DNA of 64,000 bases from Hyphomicrobium sp. (GTDB taxonomy: Bacteria > Pseudomonadota > Alphaproteobacteria > Rhizobiales > Hyphomicrobiaceae): NCBI GenBank assembly GCA_002928515.1, contig PERI01000005.1:124001-188000 (forward strand). Direction: 5' to 3'. A model generated the notes under the pieces. The model did not search any database, had not been told where the DNA came from, and saw nothing but the letters and a program-made list of their open reading frames with translations. Position 1 is the stretch's first letter; the number at the start of each line of letters is the position of its first letter. Positions 45,364 to 54,822 of this stretch are shown in pieces. A program made the position numbers and the translations under genes.

Positions 45364-46476
45364 CTATGAGGGTGGCATCTTAGCAATTATATTGTTCTGT
45401 GCACGGAATCTTAGGTCAGAATAGACTTTGCGCCCCATTCGTTCGCTCAAATTCTCGCGCACCTCGTTTTCACCGAAGGCCGAAATGAGCGCCAGTAGAT
45501 TCTGCTCAATAAGTTTGATCACATTTGGATTTTTATAATAAGAGGTTCTATTTTTTACCACCGCAGTCGCTGGTGCATCCATAAGCCTCCAAAATTGTCC
45601 AGGGGCTAAAGAATTAAAATGCTCAGGGCGAGACACCAGCTCTCGTGTTATATCACGGCGTCTAATTTCTGAACGATTAACCCCAGCCATTGTTGCATTT
45701 TGAAGGCCCGGCATGCTGACCATTGAAGCGAAGCGATTGGTATCATGATTTCGATAGGCCGAAAGTGGCTTATGGATAGTCACCGAACCTGAAATCGCGT
45801 GATTAAGCCACATGAAATAGTTGTCTGTTGCACCAACGTACTCAGCTCTTTTGCTTTGTGGTCGTGTAGCACGTATCAGCGATAATCGGTGCATATTTGC
45901 AGTGCCAGGTGACCAGTGCCATCCTTGCTTTTCAGGCGCAATGTATGCCGCATAATTTATTACACCACAATCAGCTGTAACGCTGTTTTTTTCGTCCGAA
46001 CTATTGCTATTTATTTTTCCCAACGGCAATCCAACGTTAGTCGACGATAAAAAAGCATCATATCCCGATGTTAAAATTGTGCCAGCGTAGTCGACTTCCA
46101 AAACACAGCTGGACGTGAATGCGACATCTGAAGGCGCCGCAAGATGGGTTGCAACATGAGTAGATATATAATTGGAGAACAACACATCGTCAGAATCGAC
46201 AATCGTTACGTAATCGCCGGTCAGTTCATCTAAGACATGGAGGAGCGCACCAATCTGGTTGAGATTTCGATCAAGATATAAAAATCGAAATCGCGAGTCA
46301 TATCCCTGATATCCATTAATGATCTCGCGACTGCCGTCCGTTGAATTGTTATCGACGACCAAGCATTCGAAATTTTGATAATCTTGGATTTGGACGCTTT
46401 TTATTGCCGCTCCGACATAAGAAGCATAATTGAAGTTTATCAGAACTAAACTTACCTTAGGGCGCTGAATGCTCAT
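45364..46476 (-). CDS. Family 2-type glycosyltransferase
   Basis: 370 residues. GT-A fold: [20 protein letters not shown] at the start, [16 protein letters not shown] (nucleotide binding), the DxD-type VDSDDVLF near residue 95. The later [16 protein letters not shown] and [16 protein letters not shown] are shared with the C-terminal half of the upstream protein, so the two are paralogues. No membrane segment. The sugar donor and acceptor are not predictable; with the UXS gene next door a xylosyl transfer is possible. Its ATG overlaps the stop of the upstream gene by four bases. The DNA is visibly AT-richer than the flanks. Confidence 0.88.
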   Translation of the reverse strand: MSIQRPKVSLVLINFNYASYVGAAIKSVQIQDYQNFECLVVDNNSTDGSREIINGYQGYDSRFRFLYLDRNLNQIGALLHVLDELTGDYVTIVDSDDVLFSNYISTHVATHLAAPSDVAFTSSCVLEVDYAGTILTSGYDAFLSSTNVGLPLGKINSNSSDEKNSVTADCGVINYAAYIAPEKQGWHWSPGTANMHRLSLIRATRPQSKRAEYVGATDNYFMWLNHAISGSVTIHKPLSAYRNHDTNRFASMVSMPGLQNATMAGVNRSEIRRRDITRELVSRPEHFNSLAPGQFWRLMDAPATAVVKNRTSYYKNPNVIKLIEQNLLALISAFGENEVRENLSERMGRKVYSDLRFRAQNNIIAKMPPS

Positions 46477-48374
46477 TTCTTAAATTTTAATCTTTTAATT
46501 AGCTTAGCTGAATTGGGAAAAATTATTAATGCGCGCATTGCCATGGCTCGCGCGCGCGACTTGAAAGGCGTTTTACCGTCAAAACCAGCATGAAGAATTC
46601 TATTAGTACGGTCGCGATTATTGCGCTCCACTACGGCATTCACAAAATCCTTATCGCCTAGTGACTTCCTTAGGACCACTGAGTTTTGCAAGAAAATATC
46701 TTCTCCGCGCTGCGTTGAAAAATACTTTCTCCTTTGTCTGTGCGAGTAAGTTCCGGCCAGGCGATCAACAGTAGTCCAGTAATTATCGCCAAGAAGCCAT
46801 TTAAATCGCTCCACGCGTTCGAATAAAATTGCAACGCTATCATAATTATCAAGATTAGATTTCGAGTGATAGGCAGGCGTTCCATTTCGTAAATCCCGAA
46901 TGCTTTCACCTTGAGCAAAAAAATTATTTCCATGAACTCTATAGGCGGACAGCGGAAGATCAACGACAGCTGATCCAGCGATCGAATGGCAAGCTCTATT
47001 GAAATGACCATCAGCAGAGCGCAATAAAACACTGTTGCCGTCACCTATTTTTGTTAAATCAAGCATAGACTTGCGAAACATATTTGCAGTGCCCGGCCCC
47101 CATGGCCAACCTCTAATCCAACGCGGGAGATATGCTGTAACTTCAGCAATTTTCAAATACTGCTCGTCGCTTATGCTCGAAAAACGCAATGTTTTTGATG
47201 CGTCTCTAAAGCCTTTTTGAAAATTCGATTGATTGATATTGATATGACAATACAAAGATGTAAGCAGGCTGCCTGCATCATTAATTTCAATCATGTTGCT
47301 AGACGTAAATGCTACGCTACGCGGGAGCGCCAAGTGAGCCTGTAAATGAGTTGCAGCAAAATTCGCAAACAAAACATCATCAGCATCGACGAAAGTTACA
47401 AATCCACCCTTGATTTTATTGAGAGACCAGATGGCAGCTCCGAGCTGGCCCATATTTTGATCGAGATAAGCGGTCTTGAAGCGATCATCTCCCTTGATAT
47501 GGGTTTCAATGACCTCTTTGCTGTTGTCGGTTGATCCGTTATCAATCACCAAGCATTCAAAAAACGGGTAATCTTGTTGTTTTATTGAATTTATCGTCTG
47601 TCCAACATACCGACCATAGTTCCAATTAATCAGAACAAAAGAGACAAGTGGCGGCGAAACACTTCCGGCCGAGAGTTCATCAAGCTGCCTTCCTCCAATT
47701 GTCACTGGACCATAGGATTGTGAGGTTAGATTAGATTGTGATGTGTATGGGCTAGGCTCAATATCTTCAGCGATGCTGATTTTCTGAACAATTATTTGAT
47801 GGTCGCGATGAAGTTCTAAGTATTGCCCACTTATGGACTTGAGGAAAAAATCTATTCCAACCTTTGGCCTATTGTGATCTGGAAATTCGGGTTTCCATCT
47901 GTAGTCGTCCAAAATCATAATGCCGTCAGATTTCAGCAGGCTCCAAGCTATGCAAGCATCGAAGTAGACCGAAGTCGCGTGATGATCGCCGTCAACATAA
48001 ATCACATCAAATGTTTGCGCCTCGTTCGTAAGCTTGGACAGCAACTCAACAGAGTGGCCTTTCATTTTTTTTATACGCGGACCATACGCATGAACATTGT
48101 CGTCGAACCTTTTTTCAACATCACTCATATTGGCAAAAGTTTTTGAGCTAGGATCTAGATGTTCATCGTTTCCAGCAAATGTATCGATGCAAATAACTTT
48201 TGATTGGGGAAAAAATTCCAGAAAGAATACGGCCGAGCGGCCTTCGAAAGAGCCGATTTCCAGAATATCAATGGCTAAGTGCTTTCGATCCTTGAACACG
48301 CTTGTCCAAGTATCCAGCCATGGGGAAAGCCAGTCAGTGGTGAAGCTTTTGCCAGCAAAAAAGGCTTGGTTCAT
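46473..48374 (-). CDS. Bifunctional protein: SAM-dependent methyltransferase fused to a glycosyltransferase
   Basis: 633 residues. The first 205 form a class I methyltransferase of the Methyltransf_24/cephalosporin-hydroxylase-like type: ILEIGSFEGRSAVFF (38-52), VICIDTFAGNDEH, VIYVDGDHHATSVYFD and MILDDYRW (about 153-160). After a 40-residue Ser-rich linker, residues 243 to about 475 form a GT-A glycosyltransferase (PLVSFVLINWNYGRYVG, FECLVIDNGSTDNSKE, DADDVLF, GWPWGPGTANMFRKS). The remaining C-terminal part is basic and helical with no match I recognise. Likely a methylating glycosyltransferase for a surface sugar. One sampled 60-base line (46681-46740) is 40 percent G+C, lower than housekeeping neighbours. 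Confidence 0.85.
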   Translation of the reverse strand: MNQAFFAGKSFTTDWLSPWLDTWTSVFKDRKHLAIDILEIGSFEGRSAVFFLEFFPQSKVICIDTFAGNDEHLDPSSKTFANMSDVEKRFDDNVHAYGPRIKKMKGHSVELLSKLTNEAQTFDVIYVDGDHHATSVYFDACIAWSLLKSDGIMILDDYRWKPEFPDHNRPKVGIDFFLKSISGQYLELHRDHQIIVQKISIAEDIEPSPYTSQSNLTSQSYGPVTIGGRQLDELSAGSVSPPLVSFVLINWNYGRYVGQTINSIKQQDYPFFECLVIDNGSTDNSKEVIETHIKGDDRFKTAYLDQNMGQLGAAIWSLNKIKGGFVTFVDADDVLFANFAATHLQAHLALPRSVAFTSSNMIEINDAGSLLTSLYCHININQSNFQKGFRDASKTLRFSSISDEQYLKIAEVTAYLPRWIRGWPWGPGTANMFRKSMLDLTKIGDGNSVLLRSADGHFNRACHSIAGSAVVDLPLSAYRVHGNNFFAQGESIRDLRNGTPAYHSKSNLDNYDSVAILFERVERFKWLLGDNYWTTVDRLAGTYSHRQRRKYFSTQRGEDIFLQNSVVLRKSLGDKDFVNAVVERNNRDRTNRILHAGFDGKTPFKSRARAMAMRALIIFPNSAKLIKRLKFKK

Positions 48375-48437
48375 ATGAAAAGCCCCGTCTTAGAATGCAT
48401 TATTCATTATTGTAGCCGCAAAAAAACAATTAACAAT

Positions 48438-50195
48438 CTAACTCGCCTCTAGCTGATCAAACTGTATGCGGTGTAGTTTCGAATACAGCCCGTCGCGCAA
48501 CAAGAGCTCTCGCTGTGTCCCGCTTTCCGCCAGACGTCCACTCTCCAACACATGAATGATATCTGCTCGGGCCACAGTCGCCAATCGATGCGCAATGACA
48601 ATCGTCGTGCGACCCAACGTCAACTTCTTCAATGCCGCTTGAATGTGCCGTTCAGTCTCGCTGTCCAGCGCTGAAGTAGGTTCATCTAAAAGTATAATCG
48701 GCGAATTTTTCAAAAATGCACGAGCGATTGAAATCCGCTGACGTTGACCGCCCGATAGCATGCCGCCCAGTTCTCCCACTGGCGTATCGTACCCCTTGGG
48801 AAAGTCGCGAATAAAATCATCGGCGTGCGCCGCTTTGGCCGCGGCAATAATGTCTTCTTCAGTATATTTTTTATCCTCGGTCACAAGATTTTCTTTAATC
48901 GTTCCCTCAAACAAAAACACATCCTGACTCACGAGAGAAATTTGCCGACGAAGCGAGTCGAGTGAGACGGTGCTTATGTCTTGCCCATCAATATAAATGG
49001 TCCCCGATTGAGGCACCCATAGGCGTTGGACCAAGTTCAAAATGGTTGTCTTGCCGCTGCCTGATAGCCCTACTAGGGCGGTCATTTTTCCAGCGGGCGC
49101 CAGCAAACTTAAGTTCTGAAGGACGTCTGTTTTCTGATCATAGGAAAATGCGACGTTATCAAATCGAACTTCGCCTCCATCCACGATCAGGAGTAGCTTA
49201 TTAGGTTGTTCTTTCTCTGCGGCTGGCGTATCAAGTAGCGTATAAATCATGCGGACTTGAACTGCCGCGCTGGTGAGTTGCAAATGGAGCCGCGACAAGC
49301 GACGTAGAGGTTCGCCAGTTAACAGCAAGGCCGTGATAAACGCAAAGAATTCTCCAGGCGTTTGTCCGTGTTGTAGCGTTCGCCATCCTGCGTAAGTCAC
49401 AACGGCCGCGATTGCAAAGCCTGCCATCGTTTCCATCAGCGGGTTTACGCGCGCCTTCACGCCAACAATTCTATTATTGAGCCGCTCAACCGCTTCGATA
49501 CTTGTATCCATGCGCTTCTGCATGGTGTTTTCAAGTTGAAACGATTTGACGATGCGAACGCCCTGAACTGTTTCACGCATCGCAGAGATAATCGTCGAAA
49601 CTGAGCTCGTTTCGCTGCGCGCCGCTTTTTTAATTTTTTCGCTTAAACTTTTCAAAACGATGGCTGATACGGGGCCAATAAACAAAAGCACCATTGACAT
49701 GATGGGGTCCTGCATCACCATCACCACGACAAGGCCAAGAACCGTCAGCACATCGCGGCCAAGACCGACCGCTAAAAGGTTCATCATGTCACGCGCACCA
49801 CGCGTGTTGTAAGAAATGCTGGTAATCAACTCTCCGGACGCGTTCTTTTGGAAAAAGGCCATATCCATTTTCAGGATATGTTCAAAGAGACGCTTCTGCA
49901 TTTGCGCGACGAGGCGATTGCCAATGCGGCTCAAAATCACTTCTTGGAAATAGGCAGCAATACCTTTTACCAAAAAAATCGCAGCGATAGCCATCGGGAT
50001 CCAGGTCAGCGCCTGTGTGCTGCGCTCGACGAATATGAGGTTGATGGTATCCTTCATCATGTATGCGGTCAGAGCCGTCGTGCCCGCAACAATGCCCATG
50101 AAGATAAACGCAACCGCGTACTTCGGCGCATATTCTGCCGCGTTTTCGGACAATAGACGTTTGACGATTGGGAAAGTGTCGTCTTGAGCTTGCAT
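48438..50195 (-). CDS. ABC transporter, MsbA-type permease-ATPase
   Basis: 585-residue half-transporter with an N-terminal six-helix exporter domain and a C-terminal ATPase. The latter shows Walker A VGLSGSGKTT, Q-loop region, signature LSGGQRQRISIARA and Walker B IILLDEPTSALD, then AHRLATVARAD. The best family fit is lipid A/lipid flippase MsbA. Given lpxK-waaA elsewhere in the window, lipid A-core flipping at the inner membrane is likely; export of the glycan made by the neighbouring genes is the alternative. The start is the ATG at 50195. Confidence 0.88.
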   Translation of the reverse strand: MQAQDDTFPIVKRLLSENAAEYAPKYAVAFIFMGIVAGTTALTAYMMKDTINLIFVERSTQALTWIPMAIAAIFLVKGIAAYFQEVILSRIGNRLVAQMQKRLFEHILKMDMAFFQKNASGELITSISYNTRGARDMMNLLAVGLGRDVLTVLGLVVVMVMQDPIMSMVLLFIGPVSAIVLKSLSEKIKKAARSETSSVSTIISAMRETVQGVRIVKSFQLENTMQKRMDTSIEAVERLNNRIVGVKARVNPLMETMAGFAIAAVVTYAGWRTLQHGQTPGEFFAFITALLLTGEPLRRLSRLHLQLTSAAVQVRMIYTLLDTPAAEKEQPNKLLLIVDGGEVRFDNVAFSYDQKTDVLQNLSLLAPAGKMTALVGLSGSGKTTILNLVQRLWVPQSGTIYIDGQDISTVSLDSLRRQISLVSQDVFLFEGTIKENLVTEDKKYTEEDIIAAAKAAHADDFIRDFPKGYDTPVGELGGMLSGGQRQRISIARAFLKNSPIILLDEPTSALDSETERHIQAALKKLTLGRTTIVIAHRLATVARADIIHVLESGRLAESGTQRELLLRDGLYSKLHRIQFDQLEAS

Positions 50196-50523
50196 GCGAT
50201 CCTGAACCTGCAGAAATTATTCTGAACGTCTATAATGAACCAAGGAACGCCCGTAAATTTTACTTATGCGCTATCCCAAGGATCGACCCTGCAAAAAGCC
50301 CAACAAACGCGATTTTACGCTCATATCGAAGACCTTGGTGCGACAAAAAATCGAACGCAATCAAGATCGATAGTAGGAATACGCGGTGGCGATACATGCC
50401 AAACATGTCACTAAGCCACTCAAAAATGCGGCAAAAGCTTAGCGCGAATTCAATCAGGCGCCACCAACGGCTTGCCCTTCATCGCATTGACTATTGGCCG
50501 GGCTGTCAAAGCTAGAGAAAAAT
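50196..50523. other. Intergenic region between the ABC transporter and tRNA-Pro
   Basis: About 328 bases. The open frame on the plus strand across it shows no family resemblance and overlaps the transporter start, so I do not call it. It should hold the promoter of the ABC transporter gene and the 3' side of tRNA-Pro; no clear hairpin was found. Confidence 0.4.
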
Positions 50524-50600
50524 TGGTCGGAGCGAGAGGATTCGAACCTCCGACCCCTTGCTCCCGAAGCAAGTGCGCTACCAGGCTGCGCTACGCTCCG
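50524..50600 (-). tRNA. tRNA-Pro (CGG)
   Basis: A 77-base cloverleaf including the encoded CCA. The acceptor stem CGGAGCG pairs with CGCTCCG, and the anticodon stem CTTGC/GCAAG frames the loop TTCGGGA with anticodon CGG. The T arm GGAGGTTCGAATCCTC is standard. Read on the minus strand from 50600. Confidence 0.95.
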
Positions 50601-50904
50601 CCCGACCTTCAGCCTATGGGTTTAGGCTATTTCCTTCCAGGCGCACGGATATTCATGAACGACCGGAACGGGGCTTATAGCGGCAGGTGACAGGGGCCGC
50701 AAGCGGCAGCAAGCTCATGGGTCAATGACCTGAAATGGAAAGCCCACACCCATGATTAGGCCAAGGACATCGACACTGGGGACCGTTTGACGCGAGGGCT
50801 ATCTCGGGCATTGCCCGTCGCAAGTTGACTGACTATGGTGCGCGGCGCGGCGGTGATTTGATCCTGACGCGTCACAGGTTGAGCCAGTTTTGGTCGGCCA
50901 GTGT
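50601..50904. other. Intergenic region between two tRNA genes
   Basis: About 304 bases between divergent tRNA genes. A short inverted repeat AGCCTA/TAGGCT stands at 50611-50628. Promoters for both tRNAs should lie here; I cannot assign -10/-35 boxes confidently. No ORF with family resemblance. Confidence 0.4.
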
Positions 50905-50979
50905 TGGGATGTAGCCAAGTGGTAAGGCAGCGGATTTTGATTCCGCCATTCGGAGGTTCGAACCCTCCCATCCCAGCCA
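50905..50979 (+). tRNA. tRNA-Gln (UUG)
   Basis: A 75-base cloverleaf including CCA. Acceptor TGGGATG pairs with CATCCCA and is followed by discriminator G and CCA. The anticodon stem GCGGA/TCCGC frames TTTTGAT with anticodon TTG. The T arm GGAGGTTCGAACCCTCC is standard. Confidence 0.95.
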
Positions 50980-51125
50980 ATTATATAAGCAAAATCACAG
51001 AAAAGCTGTTTTTGACCTAAGCCATGCCGCAAGCATCGAGCGAGAGCGTGCATCGCTGCACGGGTCTGCAACCCGCATGGTCATAAATTAGTGCGATGAT
51101 TGAAGACGTACCCTAGACAGCAAAA

Positions 51126-51154
51126 GGCCGCCTCCGACGGGATAGGAGGCGGCC
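51126..51154 (-). terminator. Intrinsic terminator of the TonB-dependent receptor gene
   Basis: GGCCGCCTCC (51126-51135) pairs perfectly with GGAGGCGGCC (51145-51154), nine-base loop. On the minus strand the hairpin is followed by TTTTG. It lies about 40 bases beyond the receptor stop. Confidence 0.85.
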
Positions 51155-51191
51155 TCGCAACCAAAGACCTAGAAACGGTCTCGGGGGTAAC

Positions 51192-53627
51192 TCAGTGATC
51201 GAACTTTAGCGTGAAGCCACCAAAGATCGTGCGGCCGATACCAGGTTTGATGCCGTCCGAACGGTCCGAAATGTAGAATTCATCTGTGAGGTTCTGACCA
51301 GAGATGAACAACGACAACTGGTCGTTGACTTTGAAGTTGCCTCGCGCAGAGACCAACCAGACGTCTGGAACGAGACCAACTTCACCATCTTCGTCACCAC
51401 CATAAGGAGTGTTTTGAGAATCGGTGTGGAAGTCACCGCGGTAGTTCCAAGAAACGCTCAAATCCCATCCAGCTTCATGCTCGACACCAATGGTTAAATT
51501 CGCAAAATGCCGAACAGATTCTGGAATACGATTGCCTGAAACGTCGAATACGTCTTCGCCGTCAACATCAATCCCGCGCTCAATTTTACCATCTACATAT
51601 GTGTAGACAGCCTCACCAAAGAAGTTCCAAGGGCCTCCATGATGTGGACGACTATCAAGACGTCCGAACATTTCAAAGCCTTGGAACTCAACTTCGTCAA
51701 GTACGCCAAACACTTGGAGGCCATCGTCATTCAGCTCGGCTTCCTTGAATTGATAATTATCGATTTTGCTATGAAAGATTGCCATGTCGAGGGTTACGCC
51801 GCGCATAGCTGTCGATCTCAAACCAAGCTGGAAGTTATCACCCACTTCTTCCGGAAGCGGGAAACCATTGGCTTCCGCATCGCGAACGATGTGCGGTGTC
51901 AAACCACGGTGATAGCCGCCATAAAGAGTCGTGCGCTGCATGGCTTCCCAGGCAAAGGCTAGGCTTGGAAGCACATGGTCATGGTTGGACTGCCCGACGG
52001 TGTCACCATCAACTGTTTCCCGGTAGTCAACATCGTAACTTTCAAAGCGAACGCCGGGCGTTATTGTAAAATTCCGCGTCACGTGGATAGCCGTTTGCAT
52101 GAAAGCAGAAAAAGCACTGGCATCTAGTTTTTGTTGATCTTCTACGTCTCCGCGATCGTCAAAATCTAGAAATTCTCCACGCTCGCCAATGCGGTTCGTG
52201 TTGCTGAATTTTTCTTCGCGATACTGGATGCCGGTCTGAAAATCATGCGTCATCCCATTGAATAATTGCAGGTTAGCAAACTCCAATCGCGAATCGACGC
52301 CATAGTTTCTGTATCGACGATCACGACCTTCGAAAATGATGTCATCGGCATCACCTTCGTCAAGTTCTCCGCCGCCAGCATCTTCAAATCGATCCGGATA
52401 AAATCGCGCACGCTCGTGATCAGCTCCATACAAGCGTGTTGTCAGAGTCGTATCTTTGTCGAAGTAATAGTTGTGAGCGATCTGCAAACGATAGTGATCG
52501 CCATTATAATTACTATCGTCGAGGCCAACCAAATTTCCGAAGCCATCGCCTGACTTACGTCGGCGGTTGGCAAAAAAGTCGCTCTCAGTGCCCTCAAAAT
52601 TGGTTTCGTCATAGTTATCGCGCTGGCGGAAGAAGCCGCCTGACACCGTCAAATCTTGCTTGTCACCCTTAAATCCAATTGCGCCGTAGAAATCGTTGTA
52701 GCGCAGAACTTCGTTATCCCAGGCTCCGCCCGTTTCCGATCCTGAGTAGGATGCAACGACACCAACATGGCCAAGATTTTGCCGCGTATGGACATGACGG
52801 AAGTTGTTCCAGTCACGATCGCTGCCTTCCGTGGTACCCACGCCGAACTTCATCAGCGTTTCATTGGCGCCGAATGGCGACAAGTTGCGGAAGTTGACGA
52901 CGCCGAAATTATTCAATGGCCCGTAATTGACGACGTTGCCTTTCAGAACTTCGATGCTTTCAATGCGCTCGATCGGCGGAGTGTAATGAGATGATGAGTC
53001 CAGATAAGGCGCGAAGTTGATGGGCTGGCCATCTTCCATCACGAGCACTTTTCGCGAACGACGGAACGGAGCGCCGCGAACAGATATACCGCCATGACGT
53101 CCGATGCCATCATCGAGAACCGACACGACACCCGGCACACGGGCTAATGCTTCGTGGCTCGTCAAAGGACGCTGGCTATCGAGGTCTGTAGTCGAAACGC
53201 GCGCGCCTGAACCTGCATAATTCTGCAAGTCGCCTGGCAAAACTTGGCGAGCATTAATCGGGTTGATCGACCCAAACTGCGCCCGCTCGGCTGCTCCTGC
53301 TCCAGCCGTCGCGCCATATGGCGAATTGGCGAGGATCTGGGCGGGTTCTGAAATCTCAGCAATGGCTTCGAATTCGTCATCCTGAGGCGGCAGTGGCGGC
53401 GGCGAAGAGGCCTGTTGCTGAACTGGGCGCGGTTTCGGCTTCGGCTTTGCGGCCGCTGGCTTCGGCGTCGCAGGCTTTGGAGCAGCCTGCTGCTCTTGAA
53501 TGATCTGCACGTCGGGGAGATTAGAACCGGCGCCACCTTCGGCGGCAGGCGGCGGGTCGTTGGACTGCGCCAGCGCCACATTGGGCACGCCGGCCAGTAC
53601 GATCAACGCCGGAATTAATTTTTTCAT
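51192..53627 (-). CDS. TonB-dependent outer membrane receptor, FecA/siderophore type
   Basis: 811 residues from the ATG at 53627, preceded by a GGGGGAAG site; an in-frame ATG at 53756 adds an unrelated leader. Signal peptide MKKLIPALIVLAGVPNVALA. Residues 23-85 include LPDVQIIQEQ, which may act as a TonB box, and a Pro/Lys/Ala stretch (APKPATPKPAAAKPKPKPRP). The plug follows (LTSHEALARVPGVVSVLDDG, GISVRGAPFRRSRKVLVMED, ERIESIEVLKGNVVNYGPLN) and then the 22-strand barrel, ending GRTIFGGFTLKFDH. Likely uptake of a ferric chelate, but the ligand is not defined by sequence. It carries its own terminator. Confidence 0.93.
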   Translation of the reverse strand: MKKLIPALIVLAGVPNVALAQSNDPPPAAEGGAGSNLPDVQIIQEQQAAPKPATPKPAAAKPKPKPRPVQQQASSPPPLPPQDDEFEAIAEISEPAQILANSPYGATAGAGAAERAQFGSINPINARQVLPGDLQNYAGSGARVSTTDLDSQRPLTSHEALARVPGVVSVLDDGIGRHGGISVRGAPFRRSRKVLVMEDGQPINFAPYLDSSSHYTPPIERIESIEVLKGNVVNYGPLNNFGVVNFRNLSPFGANETLMKFGVGTTEGSDRDWNNFRHVHTRQNLGHVGVVASYSGSETGGAWDNEVLRYNDFYGAIGFKGDKQDLTVSGGFFRQRDNYDETNFEGTESDFFANRRRKSGDGFGNLVGLDDSNYNGDHYRLQIAHNYYFDKDTTLTTRLYGADHERARFYPDRFEDAGGGELDEGDADDIIFEGRDRRYRNYGVDSRLEFANLQLFNGMTHDFQTGIQYREEKFSNTNRIGERGEFLDFDDRGDVEDQQKLDASAFSAFMQTAIHVTRNFTITPGVRFESYDVDYRETVDGDTVGQSNHDHVLPSLAFAWEAMQRTTLYGGYHRGLTPHIVRDAEANGFPLPEEVGDNFQLGLRSTAMRGVTLDMAIFHSKIDNYQFKEAELNDDGLQVFGVLDEVEFQGFEMFGRLDSRPHHGGPWNFFGEAVYTYVDGKIERGIDVDGEDVFDVSGNRIPESVRHFANLTIGVEHEAGWDLSVSWNYRGDFHTDSQNTPYGGDEDGEVGLVPDVWLVSARGNFKVNDQLSLFISGQNLTDEFYISDRSDGIKPGIGRTIFGGFTLKFDH

Positions 53628-54110
53628 CTTTGCTTCCCCCGAAATGATGGCCATTCGGAGAGTTGCAAATTCTTGAGTATGGTCCCCACGACCCCGGCGC
53701 ATCGAACTGGCTAAAGTTCGCAGCGCGTCCCAAGACGCTGCACTCCCGTTGATCAAAACGATGAAGTGCAGCTATGAGAGAGTAAATTCCGAAGATTCCA
53801 CCAACGCTAAGGAATGTTTCCCGGACCGCCCATTTTGATAGAACTTTTGTGGGATTTCTTGCCACACCGATGCCGCAAAATGGAATCTCGATGGTGCTAA
53901 AATCTAAAGCGCAATTTTTTTGTTCAACTTTGACGCACAAGAACGCGCCAAGTCGTCACTGTATATTAACTCAGGACGTTGCGGATAATTCAAAAGCAAT
54001 GAATTCCGCTGTCAATTTTCAGGAAATATTCTCACAAGCCGAGCGACGCAAGAAAATGCGCCCATGACATTCTCTAACTGTCAGGGCGCAATGATCTATC
54101 CAGAGCTGCT
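53628..54110. other. Upstream region of the TonB receptor gene
   Basis: About 483 bases between the receptor start and the msrA stop. It should contain the receptor promoter and any iron-responsive operator. I looked for Fur/Irr-type palindromes and saw only weak partial matches (for example around 53898-53913), so none is called. The msrA terminator hairpin lies near the right end. The remaining sequence is fairly AT-rich with no convincing ORF. Confidence 0.4.
54051..54089 (-). terminator. Probable intrinsic terminator of msrA
   Basis: GCGCCC-at-GACA (54058-54069) pairs with TGTC-a-GGGCGC (54079-54089) around a nine-base loop. On the minus strand it is followed by ATTTTCTT. It lies about 20 bases downstream of the msrA stop. 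Confidence 0.65.
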
Positions 54111-54734
54111 TTACGATCCAGCCTTGTCGCCCCAAAGCTGCTTTAAGCGCGCATCGCGACCGCAACCTGCGCGATAGAATTTGTAGCGAACGGAATTCGT
54201 TTTGTAGAAGTCCTGATCGTGCGCCGGAGTGAACGCAGAAGCGGGCAAAATTTGCACGACAATCGGCTGTTCGGCGAACCGCTTACTGTCCTCGATCTTC
54301 TTCTTGCTGGCCTCTGCTAGCGCTTTTTGTTCGTCACCATAGGTAAATATGCCAGGGCTGTAATGATAGCCGCGATCGCAGAACTGACCGCCACCGTCGA
54401 GCGGATCGACGTTGACCCAAAAATGATCGAGCAGCTTCTGATAACTGACGATGGACGGATCGTACGTCACACGCACGACTTCGAGATGACCGGTCTTGCC
54501 TGTGCCAACCTGCTCGTAAGTTGGGTTCTCGACATGGCCACCCATAAAGCCGGAGGTTGTTTCGATGACGCCTTTGACTTTGTCGAAATCGCTCTCGACG
54601 CACCAATAACAGCCAGCCGCAAAAGTCGCGACGGCAGCAAGTGGCACCGTTGCGGGTGCGGAAGTCGGCTCTGCGCGTAAAGGCATTGCGGCAAATACTG
54701 CGGCGACAATCAGAGCAGACATAAAGCGCGTCAT
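54111..54734 (-). CDS. msrA: Exported peptide-methionine (S)-S-oxide reductase MsrA
   Basis: Reduces methionine-S-sulfoxide in damaged proteins. The 207-residue protein has a Sec-type signal (MTRFMSALIVAAVFAAMPLRAEP), so it acts in the periplasm. Catalytic region AAGCYWCVES (Cys42; most homologues have GCFWC, here Tyr for Phe), then VKGVIETTSGFMGGHVENPTYEQVGTG split over the conserved segment and HFWVNVDPLDGGGQFCDRG. The C-terminal GCGRDARLKQLWG may hold the resolving cysteine. The gene lies 88 bases downstream of msrB, same direction. Confidence 0.94.
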   Translation of the reverse strand: MTRFMSALIVAAVFAAMPLRAEPTSAPATVPLAAVATFAAGCYWCVESDFDKVKGVIETTSGFMGGHVENPTYEQVGTGKTGHLEVVRVTYDPSIVSYQKLLDHFWVNVDPLDGGGQFCDRGYHYSPGIFTYGDEQKALAEASKKKIEDSKRFAEQPIVVQILPASAFTPAHDQDFYKTNSVRYKFYRAGCGRDARLKQLWGDKAGS

Positions 54735-54822
54735 TGAAGACCTCGAAGGAAATTAATTTTGAACACGAAGAAAATGGTCGCGTGGTCAGGGGCGTGACCA
54801 CGCGACACGACATGCAAGCTGA

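Noticed and set aside
50168-50515. 115-codon plus-strand ORF beside tRNA-Pro
   Set aside because: Overlaps the ABC transporter start on the opposite strand and is not protein-like.
50472-51071. ORFs with GFEPP-type segments across the tRNA genes
   Set aside because: A well-known artefact of translating tRNA T-arms; the regions are tRNA-Pro and tRNA-Gln.
53880-53920. Irr/Fur-type operator upstream of the TonB receptor gene
   Set aside because: Only partial half-site similarity (TTTAGATTTTAG on the minus strand); no palindrome meeting a known consensus.
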